DNA of 39,005 nt from an uncultured Ruminococcus sp. GTDB lineage: Bacteria > Bacillota > Clostridia > Oscillospirales > Acutalibacteraceae. The stretch lies in contig CACWVH010000018.1 in NCBI GenBank assembly GCA_902764235.1, positions 1-39,005 on the forward strand, in the 5' to 3' direction. Below, one piece after another: positions 16,207-25,065 of this stretch (its first letter is position 1; each line of letters opens with the position of its first letter). Below the pieces are notes generated by a model. That model saw only the letters and a program-made list of their open reading frames with translations, did not search any database and was not told where the DNA came from. The translations under genes were made by a program, and so were the position numbers.

Positions 16207-16545
16207 ATGACATCACTTGAAACGGCAAAGTTTGCCGCAAAGGCTCTCGACAGCAAAAAGGGGCTTGATATTAAAATTATAAAGATTGACGATATCTCAA
16301 GCATTGCAGATTATTTTGTAATAGCAACAGGTACGTCTAATACGCACGTAAAGGCGCTTGCCGATGAGGTTGAATATCAGCTCGACCAGGCAGGACTCAG
16401 CGCCAGCGGTATTGAGGGTCAGAGAAATGATACATGGATACTTATCGACTATATTGATGTGGTAGTTCATGTTTTCTCTGAGGATGCAAGAGAGTATTAC
16501 AGCCTTGAGCGGCTCTGGGAGGACGGAGAAATAATTGAAGGCTGA
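16207..16545 (+). CDS. rsfS: Ribosome silencing factor RsfS
   Basis: A 112-residue protein that binds ribosomal protein uL14 and blocks subunit joining when nutrients are short. Seen: AKFAAKALDSKKGLDIKII at the N terminus, YFVIATGTSNTHVKALADEV, the GQRNDTWILIDYIDVVVHVF core and the Tyr/Leu-rich REYYSLERLW end. A strong AGGAGG lies seven to eight bases upstream of the ATG. It sits between yqeK and leuS, with leuS following after 46 bases. Confidence 0.95.
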   Translation: MTSLETAKFAAKALDSKKGLDIKIIKIDDISSIADYFVIATGTSNTHVKALADEVEYQLDQAGLSASGIEGQRNDTWILIDYIDVVVHVFSEDAREYYSLERLWEDGEIIEG

Positions 16546-16591
16546 AAAAATAATATAACCCGGCAGGAAATAACCGGAAAAAGGAGAGAAT

Positions 16592-19015
16592 ATGAAAATG
16601 ACAGAAAAATATAATCATAAGAATGTCGAACCGAAATGGCAGAAGGCATGGGAACAGGCTGGAATCTTCCATGCGGAAAATGACAGCAGCAAACCGAAAT
16701 ATTATACCCTGATCGAATTCCCCTATCCTTCGGGACAGGGACTTCATGTAGGACATCCCCGTTCCTATACCGCACTTGATATCGTTTCAAGAAAGCGCAG
16801 AATGCAGGGCTATAATGTACTGTATCCTATCGGCTGGGATGCTTTCGGACTTCCGACGGAAAACTTTGCTATAAAGAATCATGTTCACCCGAAGGATGTC
16901 ACAAAGAAAAACGTAGCCCGCTTCAAGAGTCAGCTCCAGTCTCTCGGTATTTCCTTTGACTGGAGCAGGGAGATCAATACAACAGATCCGTCCTATTATA
17001 AATGGACGCAGTGGATCTTCCTTCAGCTGTTCAAAAAGGGACTCGCATATAAAAAGGAAATGGCAGTTAACTGGTGTACCTCATGCAAATGCGTGCTCGC
17101 AAATGAAGAGGTAGTCAACGGTGCCTGTGAGCGCTGCGGCAGTGAGGTAGTAAGAAAGGTAAAATCACAGTGGATGCTCAAGATCACTGCATATGCAGAA
17201 AGACTTATAAATGATCTTGATCTCGTGAATTACCCTGACAGAGTCAAGGCTCAGCAGAAAAACTGGATCGGAAGATCAACAGGTGCCGAGGTGGATTTCA
17301 CAACAACAACAGGCGATATACTGACTGTTTATACTACCCGTCCTGATACACTTTTCGGTGCGACATATATGGTAATTTCACCTGAGCATCCGATAATCGA
17401 AAAGCTTTCCGGCGTGATCGGAAATATGGACGAGATAAGAAAATATCAGGAGGCAGCTGCAAGAAAGTCTGATTTTGAGCGTACTGAGGTAGCTAAGGAT
17501 AAAACAGGCGTAAAGATCGAGGGCGTTGAAGCTGTCAATCCCGTAAACGGCAGACAGATCCCGGTATTCATCTCTGACTATGTACTGGTATCCTACGGTA
17601 CAGGTGCTATCATGGCTGTTCCGGCACATGATACCCGTGACCATGACTTTGCTGTAAAATTCGGACTTCCGATAATTGAGGTCGTCAAGGGCGGCGAGGA
17701 TGTTCAGAAGGAGGCTTTCACAGACTGTGCAACAGGAATCATGACAAACTCTGATTACCTTGACGGACTGAGCGTTGACGACGCAAAGAAAAAGATCATC
17801 GAAAAGCTTGAGGAAAGCGGCAAGGGTAAGGCAAAGGTCAACTATAAGCTGCGTGACTGGGTATTCTCACGTCAGCGTTACTGGGGCGAGCCTATTCCGA
17901 TAGTTCACTGTCCGTGCTGCGGCGCAGTTCCGATAGACGAAAGCGAGCTTCCGCTTGAGCTGCCGGAGGTAGAATCCTACGAGCCGACAGATAACGGTGA
18001 ATCACCGCTTGCAAAGATGACAGACTGGGTAAATACAAAATGCCCTAAGTGCGGCGGCGATGCAAAGAGAGAAACAGATACAATGCCGCAGTGGGCAGGT
18101 TCATCATGGTATTTCCTGAGATATATGGATCCGCACAATGATAAGGCTCTTGCATCAAAGGAAGCGCTTGATTACTGGACGCCGGTTGACTGGTATAACG
18201 GCGGTATGGAGCATACAACGCTTCATTTGCTGTACAGCCGTTTCTGGCATAAATTTCTCTATGACATCGGCGTAGTTCCCACACCGGAGCCATATGCAAA
18301 GCGTACAAGTCACGGAATGATACTGGGCGAGAACGGCGAAAAGATGAGCAAATCAAGAGGAAATGTCGTCAACCCTGATGATATAGTAAATGAATACGGC
18401 GCAGATACGATGCGTCTGTTTGAAATGTTCATCGGCGACTTTGAAAACGCAGCTCCGTGGAGCTCAAGCAGTATCAGAGGCTGCCGCAGACTTGCAGAAC
18501 GTTTCTATAATCTGATGAATATAATGACTGATGACGAGGGTATCCGTGCTGAGCTTGAAGGACCTGTCAACAAGACAATCAAAAAGGTCGGCGATGATAT
18601 AGAGATACTCAAGTTCAATACAGCGATCGCAGCGTTGATGTCACTTATCAATGACATTACCGCAACAGGCAGCGTTACAAAGGGAGAGCTGAAGGTATTC
18701 ACAATACTGATGTCCCCGTTTGCACCGCATATTGCCGAGGAGGTATGGTCACAGGCAGGACTCGGCGAGGGCTTTGTATCCATCGCACCGTGGCCGGAGT
18801 ATGATGAAAGCAAATGTGTTGAATCTACTATTGAGATAGTTGTTCAGGTCAACGGCAAGGTAAGGGACAAGATAAAGGTCGCAGCCGATATCGACCAGGA
18901 GGGCGCACTCTCTCAGGCAAAGGCAAGCGAAAAGGTACAGTCCTTTATCGAAGGCAAAAACATTGTCAAGGAAATATATGTAAAGGGCAAGCTTGTAAAT
19001 ATCGTAGCAAAATAA
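16592..19015 (+). CDS. leuS: Leucine-tRNA ligase
   Basis: Class I aminoacyl-tRNA synthetase charging tRNA-Leu, 807 residues. The HIGH-type motif is HVGH (52-55) and the KMSKS loop is at 584-588. Between them lie a zinc-binding segment ([13 protein letters not shown] followed by CERCG), the CP1 editing domain with TTRPDTLFG, and a second Cys-rich segment (CPCCGAVP and CPKCGG) before [14 protein letters not shown]. The C terminus [13 protein letters not shown] matches the family. AGGAGA precedes the ATG. No T-box leader was seen. A strong hairpin follows. Confidence 0.97.
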   Translation: MKMTEKYNHKNVEPKWQKAWEQAGIFHAENDSSKPKYYTLIEFPYPSGQGLHVGHPRSYTALDIVSRKRRMQGYNVLYPIGWDAFGLPTENFAIKNHVHPKDVTKKNVARFKSQLQSLGISFDWSREINTTDPSYYKWTQWIFLQLFKKGLAYKKEMAVNWCTSCKCVLANEEVVNGACERCGSEVVRKVKSQWMLKITAYAERLINDLDLVNYPDRVKAQQKNWIGRSTGAEVDFTTTTGDILTVYTTRPDTLFGATYMVISPEHPIIEKLSGVIGNMDEIRKYQEAAARKSDFERTEVAKDKTGVKIEGVEAVNPVNGRQIPVFISDYVLVSYGTGAIMAVPAHDTRDHDFAVKFGLPIIEVVKGGEDVQKEAFTDCATGIMTNSDYLDGLSVDDAKKKIIEKLEESGKGKAKVNYKLRDWVFSRQRYWGEPIPIVHCPCCGAVPIDESELPLELPEVESYEPTDNGESPLAKMTDWVNTKCPKCGGDAKRETDTMPQWAGSSWYFLRYMDPHNDKALASKEALDYWTPVDWYNGGMEHTTLHLLYSRFWHKFLYDIGVVPTPEPYAKRTSHGMILGENGEKMSKSRGNVVNPDDIVNEYGADTMRLFEMFIGDFENAAPWSSSSIRGCRRLAERFYNLMNIMTDDEGIRAELEGPVNKTIKKVGDDIEILKFNTAIAALMSLINDITATGSVTKGELKVFTILMSPFAPHIAEEVWSQAGLGEGFVSIAPWPEYDESKCVESTIEIVVQVNGKVRDKIKVAADIDQEGALSQAKASEKVQSFIEGKNIVKEIYVKGKLVNIVAK

Positions 19016-19056
19016 TAAAAAACAGCGGCGTGACTCTGACCGGTCACGCCGCTTTA
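19014..19056. terminator. Bidirectional terminator between leuS and LRR gene
   Basis: A perfect 11-bp stem, AGCGGCGTGAC (19024-19034) with GTCACGCCGCT (19043-19053). Downstream on the plus strand is only TTATACT, whereas on the minus strand the stem is followed by GTTTTTTATTATT. It should stop the convergent LRR gene well and leuS moderately. Confidence 0.85.
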
Positions 19057-19058
19057 TA

Positions 19059-20975
19059 CTAATCTTCATTCCATATAATCTGTGCATTGCATTCTTTATT
19101 CCAATCTGAATCCCATCCGTCAGGAGCTTTGCTTCTGCCTTTGATGAGTATTTTCTGAGCAGCTGTAAGACTATTGAATGCTTCTTGCCTGATTACCATG
19201 ACACTTTCAGGTATAGTAATACTTTTGAGGTTAGTACAACTTTCAAATGCTTTGCTCCCGATAGCTATGACACTTTCAGGTATAGTAATGCTTTCAAGGC
19301 TGCTGCAATTTTCAAAAGCACAGTATTCAACAGATTCAGCACTTTCAGGAAGTCTGATATCTTTAAGGCTTGTACAGTTATAAAATGCATAGCCCCCGAT
19401 AGTAACAACGCTATCCGGAATTGTAATACTTGTCAGGTTAGTACAGCTGTCAAAAGCCTGGCTCCCGATAACTTTAACACCATCCGGAACAGAAATGCTT
19501 TTCAGGTTTTCGCAGCTTTCAAATGCCCCCATTCCTATGTATCTTACACCATCAGAGATCGTAACGCTGTCAAGGGCTGTACAGCAATAAAATGCAAAGT
19601 TTCCGATTCTTGCTATGCTTCCGGGAATAATAATATCTGTCAGACTGCTGCATCCCTGGAATGCATAAGGTCCGATATATGTTACACTGTCAGGAATTAC
19701 AATATTTGTAATATTATTACAACCGGTAAAGGCTTTGCTTATGATCCTTGTTACTCCGGTTTTAATGCTGACTTCCTTGACGTTGGCGTTGTTCTGGAAT
19801 TGCTTGTAATCATTATCAAAATAACCGTCGGAGAGTACAGTAAGAGCCTGAGCTGTTTCGTCATAGGAAAATGTTTCTGTGGTATTTTCGGACGCATTGT
19901 TCTCTCTGTATCCCCATACAATTTCTGCATTACAGTTTTCATTCCATTTTGAGTCCCAAAGAGAAGAGGACTCACTGCTTTGAAAATATATTGTCTGGGA
20001 TGCTGTCCAATTGGAAAACGAATCATAACCGAGACTTGTCAGACTATCGGGAATATTGATGCTTTTAAGGTTTGTACAATCAGTAAATGAACCGCTTCCG
20101 ATTTCTGCCATGCTGTCCGGAATAGTAATACTCGTCAGACTTGTACAGCCTGCAAATGTATTGCTTTCAGTAGAAGTAACATTTTCAGGAATAGTGATGC
20201 TTGTAAGGCTTGTACAGTTTTCAAATGAACCGCTTCCGAAATATGTAACACTATCAGGAATAGTTATGCCTGTAAGACTTGTGCAGTTTTCAAATAATCC
20301 GTCTCCGATAAATGTAACGCCATCTGGAACAGCAATGCTTTTGAGTTTTTCACAACTTCTGAATGCATCGTTCCCTATATAACCTATACTATCAGGAATA
20401 GTAATGCTCTCAAGATTATTATAATTTTCAAAGGCACTGTCACTGATTATTTTTACTCCGTTCTTTATAATCACCTTTTTAACATCAGATTTGAATTGTA
20501 TGTAGTGGTTATACATGAAATCATCCGACAAAACAGAAAGAGTCTGAGTTGATTTATCATAGGAATAGGATGGATTGTTTTCCTCAGAGACCTCAGAGCC
20601 AGCAGAAGCTGAGCCTTCAGTATTAATAATCAAGGTATCAGCAGGAGCACCGGAATTGACCGCAGCTATTGCGGCGCCTGTGCCTGCTAAGACAGCAGCT
20701 GCAATCACAGCTGCAATAATATAGTTCTTTTTTCTGCCCTTTTCTGAAGCTTCGTCAGCTGCCTGATCCTTATCCGAAGAATAATATGTTTTTTCGGCAG
20801 ATGATGCAGGACGGATAGGATGCACCTCGGTATCTTTGCTCCGGGCAGGAGAGCTCTGCTGAGCAGGCTCTGACTCTTGTGCAGCAGGGAGATCCGGAAT
20901 AAGATTTTTTTCTATTTTCCTGATTTCCCTGTCATTAAGTTTATAAATAGAAATGATTTTTTGCTTATCATTCAT
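19059..20975 (-). CDS. Membrane-anchored BspA-type LRR protein, two tandem modules
   Basis: Predicted 638 residues. A cytoplasmic N-terminal part (1-82; starts MNDKQKIISIYKLNDREI, then Ser/Glu/Ala-rich) precedes one membrane segment (about 84-106), so the repeats should be outside. The exterior has two homologous modules, about 137-355 and 369-636. Each opens with FSYD/YSYD..TLSVLSD or ALTVLSD and an xQF segment, continues with LRR_5 units of the type SLTSITIPDSVTxIGxxAF (about 23 residues), and closes with a W-D-S-x-W-N-x-x-C-N-A-x-I-x-W cap. BspA-like repeats are associated with adhesion or binding, but no ligand can be inferred. The gene lies 37 bases downstream of the zinc-ribbon gene, likely co-transcribed. 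No signal peptidase site is apparent. Confidence 0.85.
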   Translation of the reverse strand: MNDKQKIISIYKLNDREIRKIEKNLIPDLPAAQESEPAQQSSPARSKDTEVHPIRPASSAEKTYYSSDKDQAADEASEKGRKKNYIIAAVIAAAVLAGTGAAIAAVNSGAPADTLIINTEGSASAGSEVSEENNPSYSYDKSTQTLSVLSDDFMYNHYIQFKSDVKKVIIKNGVKIISDSAFENYNNLESITIPDSIGYIGNDAFRSCEKLKSIAVPDGVTFIGDGLFENCTSLTGITIPDSVTYFGSGSFENCTSLTSITIPENVTSTESNTFAGCTSLTSITIPDSMAEIGSGSFTDCTNLKSINIPDSLTSLGYDSFSNWTASQTIYFQSSESSSLWDSKWNENCNAEIVWGYRENNASENTTETFSYDETAQALTVLSDGYFDNDYKQFQNNANVKEVSIKTGVTRIISKAFTGCNNITNIVIPDSVTYIGPYAFQGCSSLTDIIIPGSIARIGNFAFYCCTALDSVTISDGVRYIGMGAFESCENLKSISVPDGVKVIGSQAFDSCTNLTSITIPDSVVTIGGYAFYNCTSLKDIRLPESAESVEYCAFENCSSLESITIPESVIAIGSKAFESCTNLKSITIPESVMVIRQEAFNSLTAAQKILIKGRSKAPDGWDSDWNKECNAQIIWNED

Positions 20976-21012
20976 GGAATCACCGCTCTGAACATTGGTA
21001 TTTTAGTTTATA

Positions 21013-21552
21013 TCAGCTTTTTTGGTAGGGAATACCTTCTAAGTACAATATATCTGATTTTACAGTTGGATTTCTATATGTAGAATAATCTGAACTATCA
21101 TCCCCAAAAATAGTGAGAGTTCCATCAGTAGAAAAGCTGTACCTTCCATTTCTGACAGAAGTGCCAAAAACACCTGTGCCTTTACTGACAACACTCCCGT
21201 CAATATTAAACGTATATGACTGAGAATCATTTGTCCATGTTCCGAGAATACTGAATGTCGGCATAAGAAGCAATACCAATAAAACAGCCACTAATACAAC
21301 AGCAATTCCGATCAAAATAAACAATCTTTTTTTCTTTACGGGCTTTTTGACAACAGCCTTATTTCCTCCTGAGGAAGAGGAATATTCGATCGTGTAAAAA
21401 TCCTGGTCATTCTTAGTATCTGTCTTAAGGCTTTCAGCCGGAGTCTGACCGCTTCCGTCAGCATTGTATTTAACAGGACAGCCACAGTGAGGGCAGGCCG
21501 CCGCTTTGTCTGAGATACGTTTTCCACATTCTGAACATTTTATAAGTGCCAT
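21013..21552 (-). CDS. Zinc-ribbon membrane protein with extracytoplasmic beta domain
   Basis: A 179-residue protein. An N-terminal zinc ribbon (CSECGKRISDKAAACPHCG, two CxxC pairs, residues 6-24) is followed by a polar linker and a basic patch (KKPVKKKR). One membrane helix (about 76-98) follows, then an exterior domain of ~80 residues (GTWTNDSQSYTFNIDG..), rich in alternating hydrophobic and polar residues and resembling lipocalin-like or DUF5640-type stress domains. AAGGAG precedes the ATG. The topology mirrors the neighbouring LRR protein: cytoplasmic N terminus, single helix, exterior C-terminal binding domain. Function unknown. Confidence 0.8.
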   Translation of the reverse strand: MALIKCSECGKRISDKAAACPHCGCPVKYNADGSGQTPAESLKTDTKNDQDFYTIEYSSSSGGNKAVVKKPVKKKRLFILIGIAVVLVAVLLVLLLMPTFSILGTWTNDSQSYTFNIDGSVVSKGTGVFGTSVRNGRYSFSTDGTLTIFGDDSSDYSTYRNPTVKSDILYLEGIPYQKS

Positions 21553-21580
21553 TTTGTTATCTCCTTGTTTTTTTAAAATG

Positions 21581-21637
21581 ATAGCTGAATGTAAAAGTCA
21601 AAAATCCCTTGTTTATGCGGATTATTGTATTTACAAT
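21581..21637 (-). repeat. Upstream block shared with the DUF5662 gene (copy A)
   Basis: On the minus strand the sequence ATCCGCATAAACA, then ATTTTTGACTTTTACATTCA and GCTAT, lies just upstream of the zinc-ribbon gene. Nearly the same block is found at 32754-32818 upstream of a DUF5662 gene. Upstream, ATTGTAAATACAATA resembles ATTGCAAATTACAAA in the other copy. TTGACT could be a -35, but no good -10 follows; a TATAAT at 21636-21641 lies just before the block. A transposed promoter block or a regulator site are both possible. Confidence 0.6.
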
Positions 21638-21714
21638 TATATCTTTTTCTCCGTTTTTTCAATGCTTTTCGCAGTTTTACAATCGGCTGTTATATAAAAT
21701 ACGCAGCAATACCG

Positions 21715-22605
21715 TCATTCAATAAGCTGCTTGCCGAGAATATCGGAAAGATTATCTTTTATTGCCTTTGCGACATCGGGCTTGTTCATTGAATAAACAT
21801 GAACATTTGTAATACCGTTTGCATAAAGATCAATTATCTGTGAGGTTGCATAGATAATTCCTGCCTGCTTCATGGAAAGTGGATCACTGCCGAAATGATC
21901 GACAAGGCTTTTGAAGCGCTGCGGCATAAATGAGCCGGAAAGCTTTATTGCACGCTCGACCTGTCCAGCATTGGTTATCGGCATGATACCCGGCACAACG
22001 GGAACCGTGACTCCGGTCTCACGAAGCTTATACATGAAATTGAAAAACAGATCATTGTCAAATACCATCTGTGTCGTCAGGAAATCTGCACCTGCATCGA
22101 CCTTTTCCTTGAGATGGAGAAGATCCTCCTTCTGATTGCTGCTTTCGGGATGTATTTCAGGGTAGCAGGCTGCACCGATACACAGGTCATCACCGCTTTC
22201 ACGAAGCTCTCTGATAAGCTCTACAGCATAGCGGTAATCCCATTTAGATCTGTCTGTATTTTCAAGCTCAGGCGTAAGGTCGCCCCTGAGCGCCATAATA
22301 TTGTTGATCCCGGCAGCCTTGATAGCTTCGATCTGGTCTTTGACAGTTTGTCTGCTTGAGGAAACACAGGTCAGATGAACAAGTGTCGGAACGCCGTAGC
22401 GCTGCATAATGTTTTTAGCAATATCTATTGTAAACCTGCTTGTACCGCCTCCGGCGCCGTATGTAACGCTCATAAAGGACGGGCGGAAGGCGGCGATCTG
22501 TTCAGTTGCTGCCCTGACGCTTTCAAGGCTTGTTTCTTTCTTAGGGGGAAAAACTTCAAAGGACAGGGACATTTTTTCACTATATAGTATATCTGTTATT
22601 TTCAT
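21715..22605 (-). CDS. metF: Methylenetetrahydrofolate reductase
   Basis: A 296-residue flavin-dependent TIM-barrel enzyme reducing 5,10-methylene-THF to 5-methyl-THF for methionine synthesis. Family signatures are LSFEVFPPKKE (with the conserved Glu), MSVTYGAGGG, HLTCV, NIMALRGD and TTQMVFDND. GGAGG lies seven bases upstream of the ATG. No methionine synthase gene is in the window and no SAM riboswitch was found upstream. A zinc-ribbon gene follows on the same strand after 162 bases without a clear terminator. Confidence 0.95.
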   Translation of the reverse strand: MKITDILYSEKMSLSFEVFPPKKETSLESVRAATEQIAAFRPSFMSVTYGAGGGTSRFTIDIAKNIMQRYGVPTLVHLTCVSSSRQTVKDQIEAIKAAGINNIMALRGDLTPELENTDRSKWDYRYAVELIRELRESGDDLCIGAACYPEIHPESSNQKEDLLHLKEKVDAGADFLTTQMVFDNDLFFNFMYKLRETGVTVPVVPGIMPITNAGQVERAIKLSGSFMPQRFKSLVDHFGSDPLSMKQAGIIYATSQIIDLYANGITNVHVYSMNKPDVAKAIKDNLSDILGKQLIE

Positions 22606-22673
22606 TTGCTTCCTCCGTAGATGGTAAATAAAATAGATTTCACTTTACTGAGTATTTGCTGGTTACTGTTTAT

Positions 22674-22702
22674 ATTTTACATCATAAAGCCTATTTTTAC
22701 AA
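22674..22702 (-). promoter_or_regulatory. Probable metF promoter
   Basis: Minus strand TTGTAA (22697-22702) and TAAAAT (22674-22679) with a 17-base spacer, about 70 bases before the metF ATG. Confidence 0.5.
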
Positions 22703-22949
22703 TACAGCATGAGGATTAAATGTTGAAAAATTACAGCGGAACTAAAATTTTGTTAAGTTGAAATGAAGATCATTTTTAAAAAACACAACCAATTATGTTA
22801 TCCTGAGGAGCAGAGCGACAATAATCTCTCTGATACAGCTGTTTTTGTGAAAAAGATTCTTATAGAAGAACACAGACCGTGATTCATGAAAGTGTGCGTA
22901 TGAAGAAAGCTTTTAAAGACAGAATTGACAGCGGAGGCACTCCACCGCC
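22703..22949. other. Intergenic stretch without recognisable gene
   Basis: AT-rich and non-coding in appearance. The only structure noted is a GCGGAGGCACTCCACCGC hairpin near 22931-22948, just before the repeat cluster begins. Confidence 0.5.
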
Positions 22950-23277
22950 GGGTTCGTGTAAAATAATTTTGAGACTTTTAAAGCAGAAATGATGTCAGCA
23001 GTTCAGGTTCAAAAAGTCTGGCAGTGCCCGGGAAAAATTTATCAGGCTGACTAAGCCGTGAATCAAGGGTCCAGCACCCCAAGGGCACTTCCTCCGGGCG
23101 CGTCACGCTGGATGGGGTAAAATATTTCTGGGAGCTTTGAGGGAGCTGTAAACAACTGACATAAAAGTATTGGTCAGAATAAATCAGAACCGCGGGAATA
23201 AAAACAGAAGTTCTGAACACAGAGCGAAACGTAGTGAAGCGATAGCGCGTCCGGCGGCCACGCCGGCGGCACGCTGG
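22950..23277 (+). repeat. Mosaic intergenic repeat, longest copy, upstream of C39 gene
   Basis: Starts with a GTTCGTGTAAAATAATTTTG block (also at 33544) and contains the core AGCAGTTCAGG..AAGTCTGGCAGTGCCCGG. It continues with GACTAAGCCGTGAATCAAGG, AGCACCCCAAGGGCACTTCC and GGGCGCGTCACGCTGG at 22997-23112. Then come TTTCTGGGAGCTTTGAG and GAACCGCGGGAATAAAA (both with relatives at 33558-33635) and a GC-rich end CCGGCGGCACGCTGG. It abuts the promoter at 23278. Different copies contain different subsets of these blocks, hence mosaic. Confidence 0.8.
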
Positions 23278-23306
23278 TTGACAGGGTAGAGAATTTGAGA
23301 TATAAT
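23278..23306 (+). promoter_or_regulatory. Consensus promoter of C39-peptidase gene
   Basis: TTGACA (23278-23283) and TATAAT (23301-23306), 17-base spacer, both perfect. The -35 box begins immediately at the end of the GC-rich repeat tail. Confidence 0.88.
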
Positions 23307-23334
23307 GTCAAATTAAGATGGATGTGATAATGTT

Positions 23335-24663
23335 ATGAAGAAAAATAAAGTGATATTAGTGCTGATCTGCACAGCTGCTGTTCTGTTGACGGTTTGCGGC
23401 TGCAAAGGAAATGCAGTGCAGGAAACTGAAGCATATGCTGTTGACAGTGTTAAGCTTGAGGAGGAGATCATCCCGGCAATTACACTTGAATCTGACAGCA
23501 ACGAAGTAAAAAACGGGAAGTGCTCTCCCGGTGACTATATATGTCTTGTCTCAAAGGATAAAACAGATATGACATATTCTCTGATGACAAAAAAGGACGG
23601 AGAAGACTGGAAAGTTGAAAAAAGGAATGTCGGCAGTGAGATCACAGTAAAGGTTCCGGAAGAACCATGCTTTTTCAGTGCAAGACTTGTACCCTCAGAT
23701 AAGAAAATCAAGGACAGCGCTGCTATAAGGTCGTTTTATATAACAGTGAGTGAAAAGACTGGTCAAAAGCTCAGCGATAACGGCTCAAAGCTGAGCACGC
23801 CTCATGTATGCTGCGGAGATAATGAGATCATGGCTTATCCGTCGTTCAGCGGCGGTACTCCGCCTTATAAATACAGTTATACGCTGATAGATGCTTCGTT
23901 AAGGGAAAAGGAGCTTTGTGGTTATTGTGAGGAGCATGAGTCTTTGCTTTCGTTCAGTACTGTTCCGGGCAGATATGAGGTGTGTATCACGGCTAAGGAC
24001 TGCGAGGGCAGACAGGCACAGGCAAGAGTATCCTTTTCGGCAAATCAGACGATCCCGATGGAGAATATCTATCAGTATTCTGATCCTGCACTGCCAACCG
24101 GATGTGAAGCAACTGCACTTGCGTCTTGTCTGAATTATTACGGCTATAAGGTGACGAAAAACGATATCGCAGATAAATATATCAAAAAGGTATTATTTAC
24201 TGAAAAAAATGGTGAGCTTATCGGGGCTGACCCTGAAAATGAATTTGCCGGAGACCCGAACAGCGATAATGCATACGGTTGTTTCAGCGGATGCATAGTT
24301 GATGCTGCAAACAAATATTTCAGACAGATCGGGTCGCCTTCTTCGGCAAGGTCAGTTAAGCTCGATACGCCTGAACAGATGTATAAGCTTCTTGAAAGCG
24401 GAAAGCCGGTTCTGATCTGGTCAACGATGTTCATGTGGGAAACTGTTCAGACAGACAGCTGGAAAACAGCAGACGGAAAGGTCATAAACTGGCTTTGCAA
24501 TGAGCACTGCTATGTTCTGACGGGAATGTCAACGGACAGAAGCCGTGTTTATGTCGCCGACCCCATGACTGATACGAATGAACTGCTTGATTATGATTCA
24601 GAGGAATTTCTCAGGCATTACAGGGAGCTTGGCAGCCATGCTGTCGTTATTGATGCTAAATGA
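23335..24663 (+). CDS. Secreted C39-like peptidase lipoprotein
   Basis: A 442-residue lipoprotein: hydrophobic signal peptide with lipobox VCGC (Cys23). Then come two beta-rich regions (about 50-150 and 155-235, Ig/PKD-like in feel, e.g. SGGTPPYKYSYTLID) and a C-terminal C39/papain-like domain (about 240-442). The likely catalytic triad is Cys257 in PTGCEATAL, His391 in NEHCYVLTG and Asp409 in VADPM. Family knowledge: C39-like (Peptidase_C39_2) domains are cysteine peptidases or amidases of often unknown substrate, exported and wall-associated when lipidated. The monocistronic gene has its own promoter and a probable terminator. The ribosome binding site is weak (GGATGTG). Confidence 0.8.
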   Translation: MKKNKVILVLICTAAVLLTVCGCKGNAVQETEAYAVDSVKLEEEIIPAITLESDSNEVKNGKCSPGDYICLVSKDKTDMTYSLMTKKDGEDWKVEKRNVGSEITVKVPEEPCFFSARLVPSDKKIKDSAAIRSFYITVSEKTGQKLSDNGSKLSTPHVCCGDNEIMAYPSFSGGTPPYKYSYTLIDASLREKELCGYCEEHESLLSFSTVPGRYEVCITAKDCEGRQAQARVSFSANQTIPMENIYQYSDPALPTGCEATALASCLNYYGYKVTKNDIADKYIKKVLFTEKNGELIGADPENEFAGDPNSDNAYGCFSGCIVDAANKYFRQIGSPSSARSVKLDTPEQMYKLLESGKPVLIWSTMFMWETVQTDSWKTADGKVINWLCNEHCYVLTGMSTDRSRVYVADPMTDTNELLDYDSEEFLRHYRELGSHAVVIDAK

Positions 24664-24671
24664 TGAAAATG

Positions 24672-24707
24672 GGAGTATGTGCGGATAGCCATGCTCCTGA
24701 TATTTTT
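24672..24707 (+). terminator. Probable terminator of C39 gene
   Basis: Stem GGAGTATG (24672-24679) with CATGCTCC (24690-24697), one G-T pair, followed by TGATATTTTT. It begins eight bases after the stop codon. Confidence 0.6.
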
Positions 24708-24836
24708 ATCAGTTCTGAAAATAACCGGAAAATGCTATGACTCACTTTTGTATTTGCCCGGGATTTAAAATCGCCATGATATTGCTGATGATTGTTAGTG
24801 TAAAATTATAGTTGGCAACAGGTATTTTATTCTGTT

Positions 24837-24924
24837 GCAGTTCAGGCTGAATAAGTCTGGCGGTGCCCGGGAAATCTTTATCAGGCTGACTAAGCCGTGA
24901 ATCGCGACACCGGCGGCACGCCGG
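24837..24924 (+). repeat. Mosaic intergenic repeat, short copy upstream of ilvB
   Basis: Contains the AGTTCAGGCTGAATAAGTCT block, GGCGGTGCCCGG and TCAGGCTGACTAAGCCGTGA. It then jumps directly to GCGACACCGGCGGCACGCCGG, skipping the central block present at 15276 and 23066. It precedes the ilvB promoter by 27 bases. The remaining sequence from 24708 to 24836 holds nothing I can identify. Confidence 0.85.
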
Positions 24925-24951
24925 TCTGATGATTTATTATTTGTGCTGTGC

Positions 24952-24980
24952 TTGACATGGTTTTTTTATAATGGTATAAT
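24952..24980 (+). promoter_or_regulatory. Consensus promoter of ilvBNC
   Basis: TTGACA (24952-24957) and TATAAT (24975-24980) with a 17-base spacer and an extended TGG before the -10. The leader of about 80 bases contains no T-box and no terminator hairpin that I can see. Confidence 0.88.
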
Positions 24981-25065
24981 GTAATCTGATGTATATTAGG
25001 ATAAGTGTATCGGAAAAAGTTGTGATCCACTGTTCCTTATGATATTGTCTTGGGAGGAAATAACA

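Noticed and set aside
16546-16591. T-box leader for leuS
   Set aside because: The gap is only 46 bases and has no T-box sequence or specifier stem.
19185-19952. 255-codon plus-strand frame opposite the LRR gene
   Set aside because: It is the antisense shadow of regularly repeated LRR codons, without promoter or ribosome binding site.
19170-20440. Regularly spaced repeats resembling a CRISPR array
   Set aside because: The ~69-base period is the LRR_5 unit (about 23 codons); repeats are degenerate and in frame in a coding gene.
24989-25042. 17-codon leader frame rich in Ile, Val and Leu just after the ilvB promoter
   Set aside because: It begins within a few bases of the expected transcription start, has no ribosome binding site, and no terminator/antiterminator follows. 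Probably chance.
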